Origin: Limnochordales bacterium
Lineage (GTDB): Bacteria; Bacillota; Limnochordia; Limnochordales; DUMU01
Assembly: GCA_014896315.1 (NCBI GenBank)
Contig: JADBKP010000001.1
Location: 124,001-188,000 of the forward strand
Length of the DNA: 64,000 nucleotides
Direction of reading: 5' to 3'
Shown: positions 33,501 through 41,853 of the stretch, one piece after another
Layout: each line of letters opens with the position of its first letter
Numbering within the stretch: position 1 is the stretch's first letter
Made by a program: the position numbers and the translations under genes
Notes under the pieces: model-generated
What the model saw: the letters and a program-made list of their open reading frames with translations, nothing else
What the model was told of the DNA's origin: nothing
Databases searched by the model: none

Positions 33501-34796
33501 CTACTTGCTGGCGCGTCCCACGACCTTGTCCAGTTCGCGCTGGACCTCTTCAGTTACCTGGTCCAACAAGGCCTGCGGTACCTTGTTCTGCCGGATGGCC
33601 TGGTCGGTCGCCCAGGCAAGACGATCCCAGTAATAAGCACCGACCGGAATTACTGGCCGGCACCGGGAAACCTGCAACAGGGCGACGAAGACGCGATGAC
33701 GGGGGTCCTGCGTTAACAGGGGCGAGTTGAGCAACGAGCGGACAGTGGGCAGGTGGTACGTCTTCCTCATCCAGATCTCCTGCCCTTCGGGACCACAGAA
33801 GAACCTCATAAACTCGAAGGCTTCTTTCGGATGGGCGGCGCCTTGCGGGATGACCAGGCTCCAGCCTCCCGACCAGGTGGTCGGCTTTGCATCCTCAGCG
33901 TAAGGGAATGGACCGATGCTGTACTCGAGCTTGGGATTCTGGTTAGCGATCGTACCCAAGTGCCAGTCACCGTCGATAACCATAGCCAGTCTGCCGAAGA
34001 GAAATGGATCTTGCCCGGCCGAGCTGAAAAACGCATCGATATCGGCAATCTTGTAAATGTTACTCCACCGCTGCAACCACTCCAGAGCCTTAACCACTTT
34101 CGGATGGTTGGCAGTCACTTTACCGGAAGCTTCGTCATAGAACTCGCCGCCGAAGGCCCACCCCCATCCGTATAGCCATCCCTGTCCCCGCCAGGGTACA
34201 AAACCGAGGCTGGTGTAGCGGCCATCAGGTCCGCGTTGGGTCAGCTTCCTGGCCGCCTCCTCCACCTGTCCGATGGTGACCGGTGGTTTGGCGGGGTCGA
34301 GTCCTGCCTGTTCGAAAAGGTCGGTACGATAATACAGAGCCCTGGCGTCGGTGTCGTGGGGAATCGCATAGATCTTGCCCTTCCACGTACTCTCAGCGAT
34401 TGCAAAGGGAAGGTACTCCTGGCGCGGATCGACCTTAGCAGCTTTGAAGAAATCGTCAAGGGGAGTCAAAATTCCGGCATTGGCCCGTTCGGCCACGGTG
34501 AAGCGGTCCAGGTAGCAGACGTCTGGGCCAACGCCGCCCGCCATCGCGACAACCAGTTTCTCGACGTTTGTTTTGGACATATCAACGGCTTGCCCAACAA
34601 CCTCGATGCGATCCTGGCTCTGATTGAACCGATCTATGATCTCCTGGACTATCAGGCTCCACGGCGGTGTGCCAAACGTATGCCAGAACGTTACCTTGAC
34701 TTTCGCCTCGACGGGCACGCCCAGCACCAACCCGATCAGCAGCCCCGCGACAATGGCAACGCTAAACCTGAGGGTCCATCACATAGCATGCCACAT
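33501..34796 (-). CDS. Sugar-binding protein with in-frame TGA in its signal peptide
   Basis: Family 1 solute-binding protein: VTFWHTFGTPPWSLIVQEIIDRFN, AMAGGVGPDVCYLDRF, TWKGKIYAIPHDTDARALYYRTDLFEQAG and EAFEFMRFFCGPEGQEIWMR are diagnostic. The best start is ATG 34796 with AAGGATGAGG upstream, but the frame reads M-W-H-A-M-stop-W-T-L-R-F-S-V-A-I-V-A-G-L-L..., with TGA at 34781-34779. After the stop no ATG, GTG or TTG occurs until TTG 34730, which already lies inside the hydrophobic core of the signal peptide. So either the gene carries a nonsense mutation at codon 6, or translation restarts oddly, or the base is a sequencing error. The remaining 410 residues are intact. It precedes the GxGYxYP enzyme and may be co-transcribed with it. 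Confidence 0.8.
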
Positions 34797-35286
34797 CCTC
34801 ATCCTTCTCCCTCGCTTTCTGTGGTGGTGTCCACTTTCTCTCGCATCTGCGCTGCCAGACTACGGACTTAGCGTCGCTTGCCCCTGCCCAATTGCCTCCC
34901 GGGTTTCTGACCTCGTCTCACCTCCAATGAACTGCCCACAGAACGCGCTGCCTCCCCCTACCCGGCCGGCCAAGTTGCCGCATCGGCACGAAGTCGGCGA
35001 CTGAGCTGAACCCGGCGTATGCATATATATGCGGTATGCCTATACGTACAGGGCACATATTGAGTTCTACGCGGCCTGTTCAACTCCTGCATCACAATGG
35101 CCCGAGAGCACCGACCACCTTCAACTGTGGAGCTGCCGTAGAGCTACCCGTGGGGCCACAGCAAATGCGCAGCGCCAGGGTCACATGGGTTATGTACGGA
35201 CATGTGTATATCACCTGTCCCCGCTGTGCTGCCGTTGCTAACGGTCACCCGTTTGCTGTTGACACAGCCGCCAAAGCGAGGTAACT
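34797..35286. other. Long intergenic region between the binding protein and the hydrogenase maturation operon
   Basis: About 490 bases without a credible gene. It contains the 12-bp palindrome at 35021-35032 and otherwise no feature I can support. Confidence 0.4.
35021..35032. promoter_or_regulatory. GCATATATATGC palindrome
   Basis: Perfect 12-bp palindrome in an AT-rich spot between divergent transcription units; a possible operator or melting region. No regulator assigned. Confidence 0.35.
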
Positions 35287-35302
35287 TGTGAGTGAGTTCA
35301 CA
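35287..35302 (+). promoter_or_regulatory. CRP/FNR-like palindrome upstream of the hydrogenase maturation operon
   Basis: TGTGAGTGAGTTCACA matches TGTGA-N6-TCACA perfectly. It lies 239 bases before the first gene of the operon, just ahead of the structured leader, so a CRP/FNR-family regulator may control it. Confidence 0.55.
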
Positions 35303-35481
35303 TTTCTCCGGCCGAAGTGGGTCCGGTTGAGGCGGGCGGTTTATCGCCCGGCTGAGACCGGGCCGGATGGCCCGAGGAGACAAAAAGCAAGCGGCAGCCT
35401 GACGAAGGGTTTTACCCGACGAAGGGCGGGGCAGCCAGGGTGCATCGACATCTTTGCCGTTCCCGCCGGGACGGCTTTTTT
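35303..35481 (+). ncRNA. Candidate structured leader RNA of the hydrogenase maturation operon
   Basis: About 180 bases able to fold into several successive hairpins before an intrinsic terminator: GGGCG-GTTTAT-CGCCC (about 35333-35349), CGGGCC-GGAT-GGCCCG (about 35359-35374), then twin small hairpins CCTGACGAAGG and CCCGACGAAGGG that share the loop GACGAA, framed by two copies of GGCAGCC (about 35393 and 35431). A regulatory RNA ending in a terminator before a gene is the plan of a riboswitch or attenuator. I recognise no known class. Transcript start and folding are inferred. Confidence 0.45.
35456..35481 (+). terminator. Intrinsic terminator in the leader of the hydrogenase maturation operon
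   Basis: GCCGTTCCC pairs with GGGACGGC (one bulged T) and is followed by TTTTTT. It stands 45 bases before the first gene, so it probably acts as a conditional terminator. Confidence 0.75.
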
Positions 35482-35525
35482 CTTTGCCCGCCGCCCTCCC
35501 CCGGAAGAAAGGATGGCAAATTGCG

Positions 35526-35942
35526 GTGAACAGCCCAAAGAGTAGTCCGGAAACTGCATGCGGTACCAAGCCCCGGGAAAGCACCAGCGTCGCCTCCGCC
35601 TCTGCCCCTCCCGCTTCTCCCCTGCCCGGCGAGAGACGACTGGGAGTTGTGGGCATTGTCGTGGAGCGTCGCAAGGAGACCGCTCCTCTGGTGAACCAGC
35701 TGCTAACCGAATTCGGCGATATCATCGTGGGGCGCATGGGAGTCCCCTACCGGGAGGCGGGGGTCTCTGTGATCGCCCTGATCGTGGATGGCACTACCGA
35801 CGAGATCGGTGCTCTAACCGGGCGGCTCGGCCAGATCCAGGGAGTCACCGTTAAGTCGGCTTTGACCCGGTACTCTCATTCTCATCACGGGGAAGCTCGG
35901 GAGCGGACGCCAGGTGCAACTGCAACAACTACAAGTGAGTAA
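35526..35942 (+). CDS. TM1266-family iron-only hydrogenase system regulator
   Basis: 138 residues if GTG 35526 is the start (AAAGGATGG about 10 bases upstream); the conserved core begins at residue 37 so the start is uncertain. The core reads RRLGVVGIVVERRKETAPLVNQLLTEFGDIIVGRMGVPYREAGVSVIALIVDGTTDEIGALTGRLGQIQGVTVKSAL, the ferredoxin-like fold of the TM1266 (hyd) regulator family, related to ACT/NikR-C-type folds. Family members always travel with hydE/hydG/hydF and are thought to regulate or assist the hydrogenase system. A Ser/Ala/Pro-rich N-terminal extension and a His/Thr-rich tail are unusual. It overlaps the hydE start. Confidence 0.85.
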   Translation: MNSPKSSPETACGTKPRESTSVASASAPPASPLPGERRLGVVGIVVERRKETAPLVNQLLTEFGDIIVGRMGVPYREAGVSVIALIVDGTTDEIGALTGRLGQIQGVTVKSALTRYSHSHHGEARERTPGATATTTSE

Positions 35943-37131
35943 CGAAGCCGAGTATCGTGAACTTCTTCACGATATCACCTGCCGGACGTCGGCCTTTCTG
36001 GCACGGGCCGGAGTTGGAGACGGGGCACGCCCGAGCGCCGGGCAGAAAGCAGGGCCGGTCCACGCAACCCAGGAGGAGGTGGTGGCACTCCTCACGCCAC
36101 CTACCCCTGCCGCGGAAAAGGCGCTCTTTGCCGCCGCCGACCGGGTGCGACGAGCGGCCGTAGGGGACGCCGTTCACCTGCGGGCGATCATCGAGTTCTC
36201 CAACCATTGTGAAAGAAGCTGCTGGTATTGCGGGCTGCGGCGGTTCAACCGGAAACTGCCCCGCTATCGCATGACGGTAGACGAGGTGGTGGAGGCCGCC
36301 CGGGCTGCCATCGCCCTCGGCTTCCGCACGGTGGTGTTGCAGTCGGGAGAGGACTCCTGGTACGACGAGCGTACGATCTGCACCATCATCCGCCGGATCA
36401 AGGCGATTTCGCTTCCTTCCTCCTCCGGCACGGTGGCTATCACCCTTTCCCTGGGCGAGAGGCCGCGGGCGGAGTATGCGGCCTTTCGGGAAGCCGGTGC
36501 GGACCGCTACCTTCTCAAACATGAGACGGCCGACCCGGAGCTTTACCGGCGGCTGCACCCCGGCATGTCGTTCACCAATCGCAAAGAGTGCCTGCACTGG
36601 CTGCGGGAGCTCGGCTACCAGGTAGGCTCTGGCAACATCGTGGGGCTGCCGGGCCAGACCGTCTCCACGCTGGCCGCGGATATAGGTTTCCTGAGCGAGC
36701 TGGACGTGGAGATGGCCGGCATCGGGCCGCTCATCGTGCATCCGGAGACACCCCTTGGCAAGCTTGTAGAAAGAAGCAACGGGAAGGAAGCCGGGCTGCC
36801 GGCCGATGCCGTGACGATGACGCTCCGCACGGTGGCCGCAGCCCGGCTGCTTCTGCCCCTGGCCCATCTGCCCGCTACATCCGCCCTGGGCACGGCCGAT
36901 CCCAGGGGACGCCAGCGGGCGCTGCAGGCCGGAGCAAATGTGGTCATGCCGGACCTTACACCCACGCGTTACCGGCGTCATTATGAGATCTACCCCAACA
37001 AGATCTGCATCTTTGAAGACCCAAGCAGCTGTTTCAACTGCTTGAGCCGCATGATCACCGGCCTGGGCCGCTTCGTAGCCACCGATCCCGGTCATAGCCC
37101 GAAGTGGCAGCTGCCTGTGGGACGCCGGTAA
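35914..37131 (+). CDS. hydE: [FeFe]-hydrogenase H-cluster radical SAM maturase HydE
   Basis: 405 residues; GTG 35914 with GGAG ten bases upstream (GTG 35935 is an alternative). Radical SAM cluster motif C-x3-C-x2-C in NHCERSCWYCGLR (Cys99, 103, 106), followed by HydE-typical RYRMTVDEVVEAARAAIALGFRTVVLQSGEDSWY, LSLGERP, RYLLKHETADPELYRRLHPG and GNIVGLPGQT. The C-terminal region has the PNKICIFEDPSSCFNCL stretch with several Cys that in some HydE bind a second cluster. HydE processes the organometallic precursor toward the dithiolate-bridged 2Fe subcluster. Part of a tight operon with hydG and hydF. The N-terminal ~45 residues are extended and low in conservation. Confidence 0.93.
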   Translation: MQLQQLQVSNEAEYRELLHDITCRTSAFLARAGVGDGARPSAGQKAGPVHATQEEVVALLTPPTPAAEKALFAAADRVRRAAVGDAVHLRAIIEFSNHCERSCWYCGLRRFNRKLPRYRMTVDEVVEAARAAIALGFRTVVLQSGEDSWYDERTICTIIRRIKAISLPSSSGTVAITLSLGERPRAEYAAFREAGADRYLLKHETADPELYRRLHPGMSFTNRKECLHWLRELGYQVGSGNIVGLPGQTVSTLAADIGFLSELDVEMAGIGPLIVHPETPLGKLVERSNGKEAGLPADAVTMTLRTVAAARLLLPLAHLPATSALGTADPRGRQRALQAGANVVMPDLTPTRYRRHYEIYPNKICIFEDPSSCFNCLSRMITGLGRFVATDPGHSPKWQLPVGRR

Positions 37132-37189
37132 ACAAGGTGACAGGCGTGCGGCTGTGACCGAGCTGTTGATTAGGAAGGAGTACCCGGTA

Positions 37190-38641
37190 ATGATAGATTT
37201 GCAAGAGCTTGAACGGTATCCCGCCGATTTCATCGATACCGCCCTCATCGATGACCTGCTGCGAGAGGCAAAACCCCCTTCCGCCCCCGAGGTGGCCGAC
37301 ATCCTCGCCCACGCTCGCGAAGCCCGGGGGATCTCGCTGCAGGAGGCGGCGCGCCTGCTCTTCCTGGAAGATCCCGAACTGCTCGCCGAAGTCTACGCCA
37401 CCGCCCGGTTCGTAAAGGAACGGATCTACGGTAAGCGGATGGTCTTCTTCGCTCCGCTTTACATCAGCGACTATTGTGTGAATAACTGCGTCTACTGCGG
37501 CTACAAACACAGGAACGAGTTCCCCCGCCGCCGCCTCACTCTGGACGAGGTCCGGGAGGAGGTCAGGATTCTTGAGTCGCTCGGCCACAAGCGGCTAGCA
37601 CTGGAGGCGGGCGAAGATCCAGTTAACTGTCCCATCGACTATGTGCTGGACGTCATCGGCGCGATCTACGAGACCACCGAGGACCATGGCGAGATTCGCC
37701 GCGTCAACGTAAACATTGCGGCAACTACGGTCGCCGAGTACCGCCTCTTAAAAGCTGCCAAAATCGGCACGTACGTCCTCTTCCAGGAGACCTACCATCC
37801 GGAGACCTACCGCCGGATGCACCCCTCCGGACCGAAATCCAACTACGCCTGGCATCTGACGGCCATGGATCGGGCGATGGAGGCCGGTATCGATGACGTG
37901 GGGCTCGGGGTACTATTCGGGCTGTACGACTACCGGTTCGAAGTCCTGGCGCTGCTGCTGCACGCGCAGCACCTTGAAGAGCGGTTTGGGGTAGGGCCGC
38001 ATACTATCTCCGTTCCCCGGCTGCGCCCGGCAAGGGGGGTCACACTGGAGAACTTCCCCTACCTGGTCAGCGACGAGCAGTTCAAGAAGGTGGTGGCGGT
38101 GCTGCGGCTCGCCGTCCCCTACACCGGCATGATCCTCTCCACCCGTGAACGGCCCGGCTTCCGTGACGAGGTGCTGGCGCTAGGCATTTCGCAACTGAGC
38201 GCCGGTTCGTGCACGGGCGTAGGCGGGTACCGGCATGAATACGGAATGCCTGCTACCTCCAGGAACGGGGTCACGGCGAATCAGAACGACGAGTCGCCCC
38301 AATTTGCGGTGGAGGACCGGCGCAGCCCGGATGAGATGATCCGCAGCCTCTGCCAGGCTGGCTTTCTGCCCAGCTTCTGCACGGCCTGCTACCGGCGGGG
38401 GCGTACCGGCGACCGATTTATGCGGCTGGCAAAGACGGGGCACATCCAGAACATCTGCCAGCCCAACGCCATTCTGACGTTCAAGGAGTACTTGCTGGAC
38501 TACGCCTCACCCGCCACCCGTGAACTGGGCGAGCAGGTCATCGCCGCCCACCTGCAAGAGATCGGCAAGGAGCGGGTCAGAGAGGAGACCAGGCGCAGAC
38601 TGCGGAGGCTTGAGCAAGGTGAAAGAGATCTCTACTTCTAA
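37190..38641 (+). CDS. hydG: [FeFe]-hydrogenase H-cluster radical SAM maturase HydG
   Basis: 483 residues from ATG 37190 (GGAAGGAG about ten bases upstream). Radical SAM cysteines in YCVNNCVYCGYKHRNE (Cys96, 100, 103). The C-terminal auxiliary-cluster motif C-x2-C-x22-C is present (Cys397, 400 and 423, in CTACYRRGRTG ... ICQPN). Conserved blocks LALEAGEDPVNCPIDYVL, FQETYHPETYRRMHPSGPKSNYAWHL and GVLFGLYDYRFEVLALLLHA identify HydG, which cleaves tyrosine to give the CO and CN- ligands of the H-cluster. It overlaps hydF by 23 bases. All catalytic cysteines are intact. Confidence 0.95.
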   Translation: MIDLQELERYPADFIDTALIDDLLREAKPPSAPEVADILAHAREARGISLQEAARLLFLEDPELLAEVYATARFVKERIYGKRMVFFAPLYISDYCVNNCVYCGYKHRNEFPRRRLTLDEVREEVRILESLGHKRLALEAGEDPVNCPIDYVLDVIGAIYETTEDHGEIRRVNVNIAATTVAEYRLLKAAKIGTYVLFQETYHPETYRRMHPSGPKSNYAWHLTAMDRAMEAGIDDVGLGVLFGLYDYRFEVLALLLHAQHLEERFGVGPHTISVPRLRPARGVTLENFPYLVSDEQFKKVVAVLRLAVPYTGMILSTRERPGFRDEVLALGISQLSAGSCTGVGGYRHEYGMPATSRNGVTANQNDESPQFAVEDRRSPDEMIRSLCQAGFLPSFCTACYRRGRTGDRFMRLAKTGHIQNICQPNAILTFKEYLLDYASPATRELGEQVIAAHLQEIGKERVREETRRRLRRLEQGERDLYF

Positions 38642-40136
38642 TAGCCACGCTGACCGCGGGCAATCGGTCGCGACTAGCACTCCCGTCGTTTCTCGCGGGC
38701 CAGCCGCATTCCGGTCGGATGTGCCACGGTCGGAAAGGCTACACATCGGCCTTCTCGGACGTCGGAATGCCGGCAAGTCGAGCTTGCTCAACGCCCTGGC
38801 CGGGCAGAACGTCGCCGTGGTCTCTGCAACCCCCGGGACTACCACTGACCCTGTCTTCAAGGCCATGGAGCTGCAGCCGCTTGGGCCGGTGGTCTTCGTA
38901 GATACCGCCGGGCTCGACGACGAAGGCGAGGTCGGTTCGCTGCGGGTGGAGAAGACCCGCAAGGTACTGCGGCGTCTGGACATGGCACTTCTGGTCGTTG
39001 ACGCAGCTTTGGCCCTGCAACTAGAGGGCACGGCGGCCGGGCAGCACCTTGACAAGGAGTTAGCTATCCTGACCGAGTTCCGCCGCCGCCATCCGAACGC
39101 CCCGGTACTGGTGGTTTGGAACAAGATCGACCAGCTGGAATCCGCCCAGATCGCCTCGCAGCCACGGGAAGAGGCCAACGGCAACGGCCAGGGCAAGGAC
39201 AAGACCACCTGGGCTGCCACACCGGAGCTTGCCCAGGTCCTGGCCGCGGCCACCGCATTTCTGCAAGCGGGAGAGCACGGCAGCTCCCACCGTTCAACGC
39301 CGCTGCGCCACATCGCCGTCAGCGCCCGCACGGGCCAGGGCATTGAGCAGCTCAAACAGCTGATCATCGCGGCCGCCCATGAAGGCCGTCTGGCCGGGTC
39401 GGTACCGTCGGTGCCGCTCGTCGAGGACCTCGTCGCTCCCGGGGACACAGTTATCCTGGTCACCCCCATCGACAGCGAGGCGCCGGCCGGACGGCTGATC
39501 CTTCCCCAACAGCAGGTGCTGCGAGCTCTGCTCGACCATGGCGTCGTAACCCTGGTCGTACGCGAAACGGAACTGGCCATCGCCCTCGAGCGCTTGCGCC
39601 GTCCACCCTCCCTGGTCATCACCGACTCCCAGGCCTTCGCCCAGGTGGCAAGGGTGCTGCCGGCCGACGTGCCGCTCACTTCCTTCTCCATCCTCTTTGC
39701 CCGGTACAAAGGTGACCTCGAGCAGCTCCTCGCCGGCGTCGATGCTGTAGCCCGCCTGCAGCCCGGCGACCGAGTCCTGGTCGCCGAGGCCTGCACCCAC
39801 AGCCCGTCCACCGAGGTGGATATCGGCCGGGTCAAGATCCCCCGCCTATTGGAAGCACGGGTTGGGGGGAAACTCGAGTGGACGTGGTTCACAGGGTACG
39901 ATTTCCCCGCTGAACTGCAAACTTACCGACTCGTGATCCACTGCGGCGGCTGCATGCTCAACCGGCGGGAGATGCAAAGTCGGCTGCAGCTGCTCCGGCA
40001 GGCGGGAGTGCCGGTCGTCAACTACGGCGTACTCCTCGCCTATCTCACGGGCACCCTGCCCCGGGCCATACAGCCGCTCCGCTCGTACAGGGATGCCGGC
40101 GCTCTTGGCCACGGCTCATGCAATAGCGGCTGTTAA
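38619..40136 (+). CDS. hydF: [FeFe]-hydrogenase maturation GTPase/scaffold HydF
   Basis: 505 residues from GTG 38619 inside the hydG end, with GGAGG ten bases upstream. The GTPase domain has P-loop GRRNAGKSSLLNAL, switch PGTTTDPV, Walker B DTAGLDDEG and NKID. The dimerisation and cluster domains follow; the [4Fe-4S] ligands are Cys392 in EACTHSP and the pair Cys442/Cys445 in IHCGGCML. HydF is the scaffold on which HydE/HydG products are assembled and from which the 2Fe subcluster is passed to the hydrogenase. Between NKID and the SARTG motif there is an inserted loop of about 60 residues (Gln/Asn/Gly-rich), larger than usual. It closes the operon; the hydrogenase structural gene is not in this window. 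Confidence 0.94.
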   Translation: MKEISTSNSHADRGQSVATSTPVVSRGPAAFRSDVPRSERLHIGLLGRRNAGKSSLLNALAGQNVAVVSATPGTTTDPVFKAMELQPLGPVVFVDTAGLDDEGEVGSLRVEKTRKVLRRLDMALLVVDAALALQLEGTAAGQHLDKELAILTEFRRRHPNAPVLVVWNKIDQLESAQIASQPREEANGNGQGKDKTTWAATPELAQVLAAATAFLQAGEHGSSHRSTPLRHIAVSARTGQGIEQLKQLIIAAAHEGRLAGSVPSVPLVEDLVAPGDTVILVTPIDSEAPAGRLILPQQQVLRALLDHGVVTLVVRETELAIALERLRRPPSLVITDSQAFAQVARVLPADVPLTSFSILFARYKGDLEQLLAGVDAVARLQPGDRVLVAEACTHSPSTEVDIGRVKIPRLLEARVGGKLEWTWFTGYDFPAELQTYRLVIHCGGCMLNRREMQSRLQLLRQAGVPVVNYGVLLAYLTGTLPRAIQPLRSYRDAGALGHGSCNSGC

Positions 40137-40173
40137 AAGCTGGCAATCGCATTGTGCAGGTGCCAGGTGCGAT

Positions 40174-40209
40174 GTGCGGGAACTGTCGGCCCGGCCGCAG
40201 TCCCCGCAC
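40174..40209 (+). terminator. Hairpin between converging hydF and binding-protein genes
   Basis: GTGCGGGAACTG (40174-40185) pairs with CAGTCCCCGCAC (40198-40209), 12 bp with one mismatch. No T-run, so termination strength is uncertain. Confidence 0.45.
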
Positions 40210-40241
40210 CTCGCGTTGACCTCTTACCCATTACCTACTCT

Positions 40242-41630
40242 CTACTTCCGCTGCTTCGCCCAATAGTCGTCGAGCAGCTGCTGCACTTTCTCGTTGAGAG
40301 ACTTCAAAGCCGTGGTTACATCTACTTTCATAGCTTTAATGTCGTCCTCGACACTCTTCCGGAGAGTGGAGATCTCCTGGTACGCCGGATGCCAGGGCTC
40401 AGGTGCGGCGGCATATGGGAGTCCCTTGATGAAGACCATCCAGTCCACATCACGCTTTATCGCGGCCATCTCCTTGGCCCATTGTACGGCCCCCTCAGCC
40501 GTGGGCGGAATCGCCCGCAAGCCGTATATGGCCAGCCTCGTAAGCACGTCGGGCTGCGAGATAAACTTGACCCACTCCCAGGCCAATTCCTTATTGGGGG
40601 AGCTGGCCACGATGTTGATCGTGTCCGAATAGAGCAGCACCTTCGGACCGGCCGGCCCGCGCGGCTTGGCAGCCAGATCCCAATTCAGATTAGGTACGTT
40701 CAGCAGGTTGCGATAGCGGCTGGTAAAATCGATCAGCATACCGACTTTGCCGGTGGGGAACCCCACCCCGCCTAGCCCCTGGGCCACCCGCTCCTGGTAG
40801 GTCGGCGTCACGCGGCTCCGGAAAACGCTTTGCAAATACTCGAAGCCGGCCCTCATTTGGGGGGTGTCGAAAAGCGCGGTCTTCAAGTCGGGGGTGAACT
40901 GCTCGGCCCCGAACGACCGCAAAAAGACCAGGGTGTTACCCACTCCATCTATTCCCCAGATCTCCGGTGTTCCGTCGCCGTTGATGTCCTTCGTAATCTT
41001 CTTGGCGTAGCTGATATACTTATCCCACGTCCAGCTGGGATCATCATAAGAGTGCGGTGGATCGGGCAGGCCGGCTTGCTCCAGCAAATCCTTGTTGTAG
41101 AAAACAGCATCAGTATAGATGCCGACCGGCATGCCGTAACGTATGCCCTTCCAGGAAGTTTCCTTCCAAACTGCTTCAAAATACTTGCTGGTATCGACCC
41201 GATCTCGCGCAATGTACGGATCGAGATCAAGCCATACCCCCTGATCCAGATAGTCCAAAGTCAAACCGGGAACAACCGCGTCGGGTGGGGCGCCGGCGGC
41301 TAACATGGTGTTGAACTTGGGCACCCAGGGCCAAACAACCGGGACATACTCAACCTTTACATCGGGATGTTTCTTCTCAAACTCTTGCCGGATTTTTTCC
41401 TGTTCCGGTAGTTGTGTCGGCTCAGCTGCACCGGTAAAAATAACCAACTTCTTGACCTGGCTTTGTGCTGCCATCACCGGTTGAACATTTGCAAGTGAAC
41501 CGAAAACAAGTACGAAAGGGCCCAACAGCAACGAGAGAAGCAGAAATTGCCAACGCAGGCAACCGGGCTGAGATCGGGAAGCGGGGCAGAGATCCTCATG
41601 TCCGACATTCGGTCTTATCACGTCCGACAT
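40242..41630 (-). CDS. Extracellular sugar-binding protein of an ABC transporter
   Basis: 462 residues. AGAGGGG lies right before ATG 41630; a GTG three codons on (41621) has better spacing and could be the true start. The N-terminus is a signal sequence (LRWQFLLLSLLLGPFVLVFGSLANVQPVMAA). The mature part shows the family-1 binding-protein features KLVIFTGAAEPTQLPEQEKIRQEFEKKHPDVKVEYVPV, NTMLAAGAPPDAVVPGLTLDYLDQG, GIYTDAVFYNKDLLEQAGLPDPP and WTWDKYISYAKKI. Again no lipobox is seen. Divergent from the GH36-like gene, with which it shares a 223-base region. The ligand may be an alpha-galactoside if the two are linked. No permeases nearby. Confidence 0.87.
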   Translation of the reverse strand: MSDVIRPNVGHEDLCPASRSQPGCLRWQFLLLSLLLGPFVLVFGSLANVQPVMAAQSQVKKLVIFTGAAEPTQLPEQEKIRQEFEKKHPDVKVEYVPVVWPWVPKFNTMLAAGAPPDAVVPGLTLDYLDQGVWLDLDPYIARDRVDTSKYFEAVWKETSWKGIRYGMPVGIYTDAVFYNKDLLEQAGLPDPPHSYDDPSWTWDKYISYAKKITKDINGDGTPEIWGIDGVGNTLVFLRSFGAEQFTPDLKTALFDTPQMRAGFEYLQSVFRSRVTPTYQERVAQGLGGVGFPTGKVGMLIDFTSRYRNLLNVPNLNWDLAAKPRGPAGPKVLLYSDTINIVASSPNKELAWEWVKFISQPDVLTRLAIYGLRAIPPTAEGAVQWAKEMAAIKRDVDWMVFIKGLPYAAAPEPWHPAYQEISTLRKSVEDDIKAMKVDVTTALKSLNEKVQQLLDDYWAKQRK

Positions 41631-41853
41631 CCCCTCTAGTTAGTTAACTGTTTTTACTTTTCTCGCCTCCCGTTTATTTTCCTGCCTCACCATTTACTTA
41701 CTTCTTCTTAAGCCTTCTTCCCGGCAGACCTGCCAACCGGGCCGCTGATCGCTGCCGGTACTAACCTGCAGCACACTCCTCGCCCCGGCAGGGTTTCTTA
41801 TAGCTCGTGCAAAACTTTGTGCTTATCGAGTTGAAAGGAGCATCCAGCCGCGC

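Noticed and set aside
34779-34781. Selenocysteine or tryptophan decoding of TGA
   Set aside because: Nothing else suggests a changed code: many genes here end in TGA, and no SECIS-like hairpin follows.
35393-35431. Twin hairpins read as a guanidine-II (mini-ykkC) riboswitch
   Set aside because: Loops are GACGAA rather than the ACGR tetraloop closed by G-C pairs, and the downstream genes are not guanidine-related.
35288-35545. 85-codon plus-strand frame over the leader
   Set aside because: It runs through the hairpins and terminator, has no ribosome site and shows no protein-like pattern.
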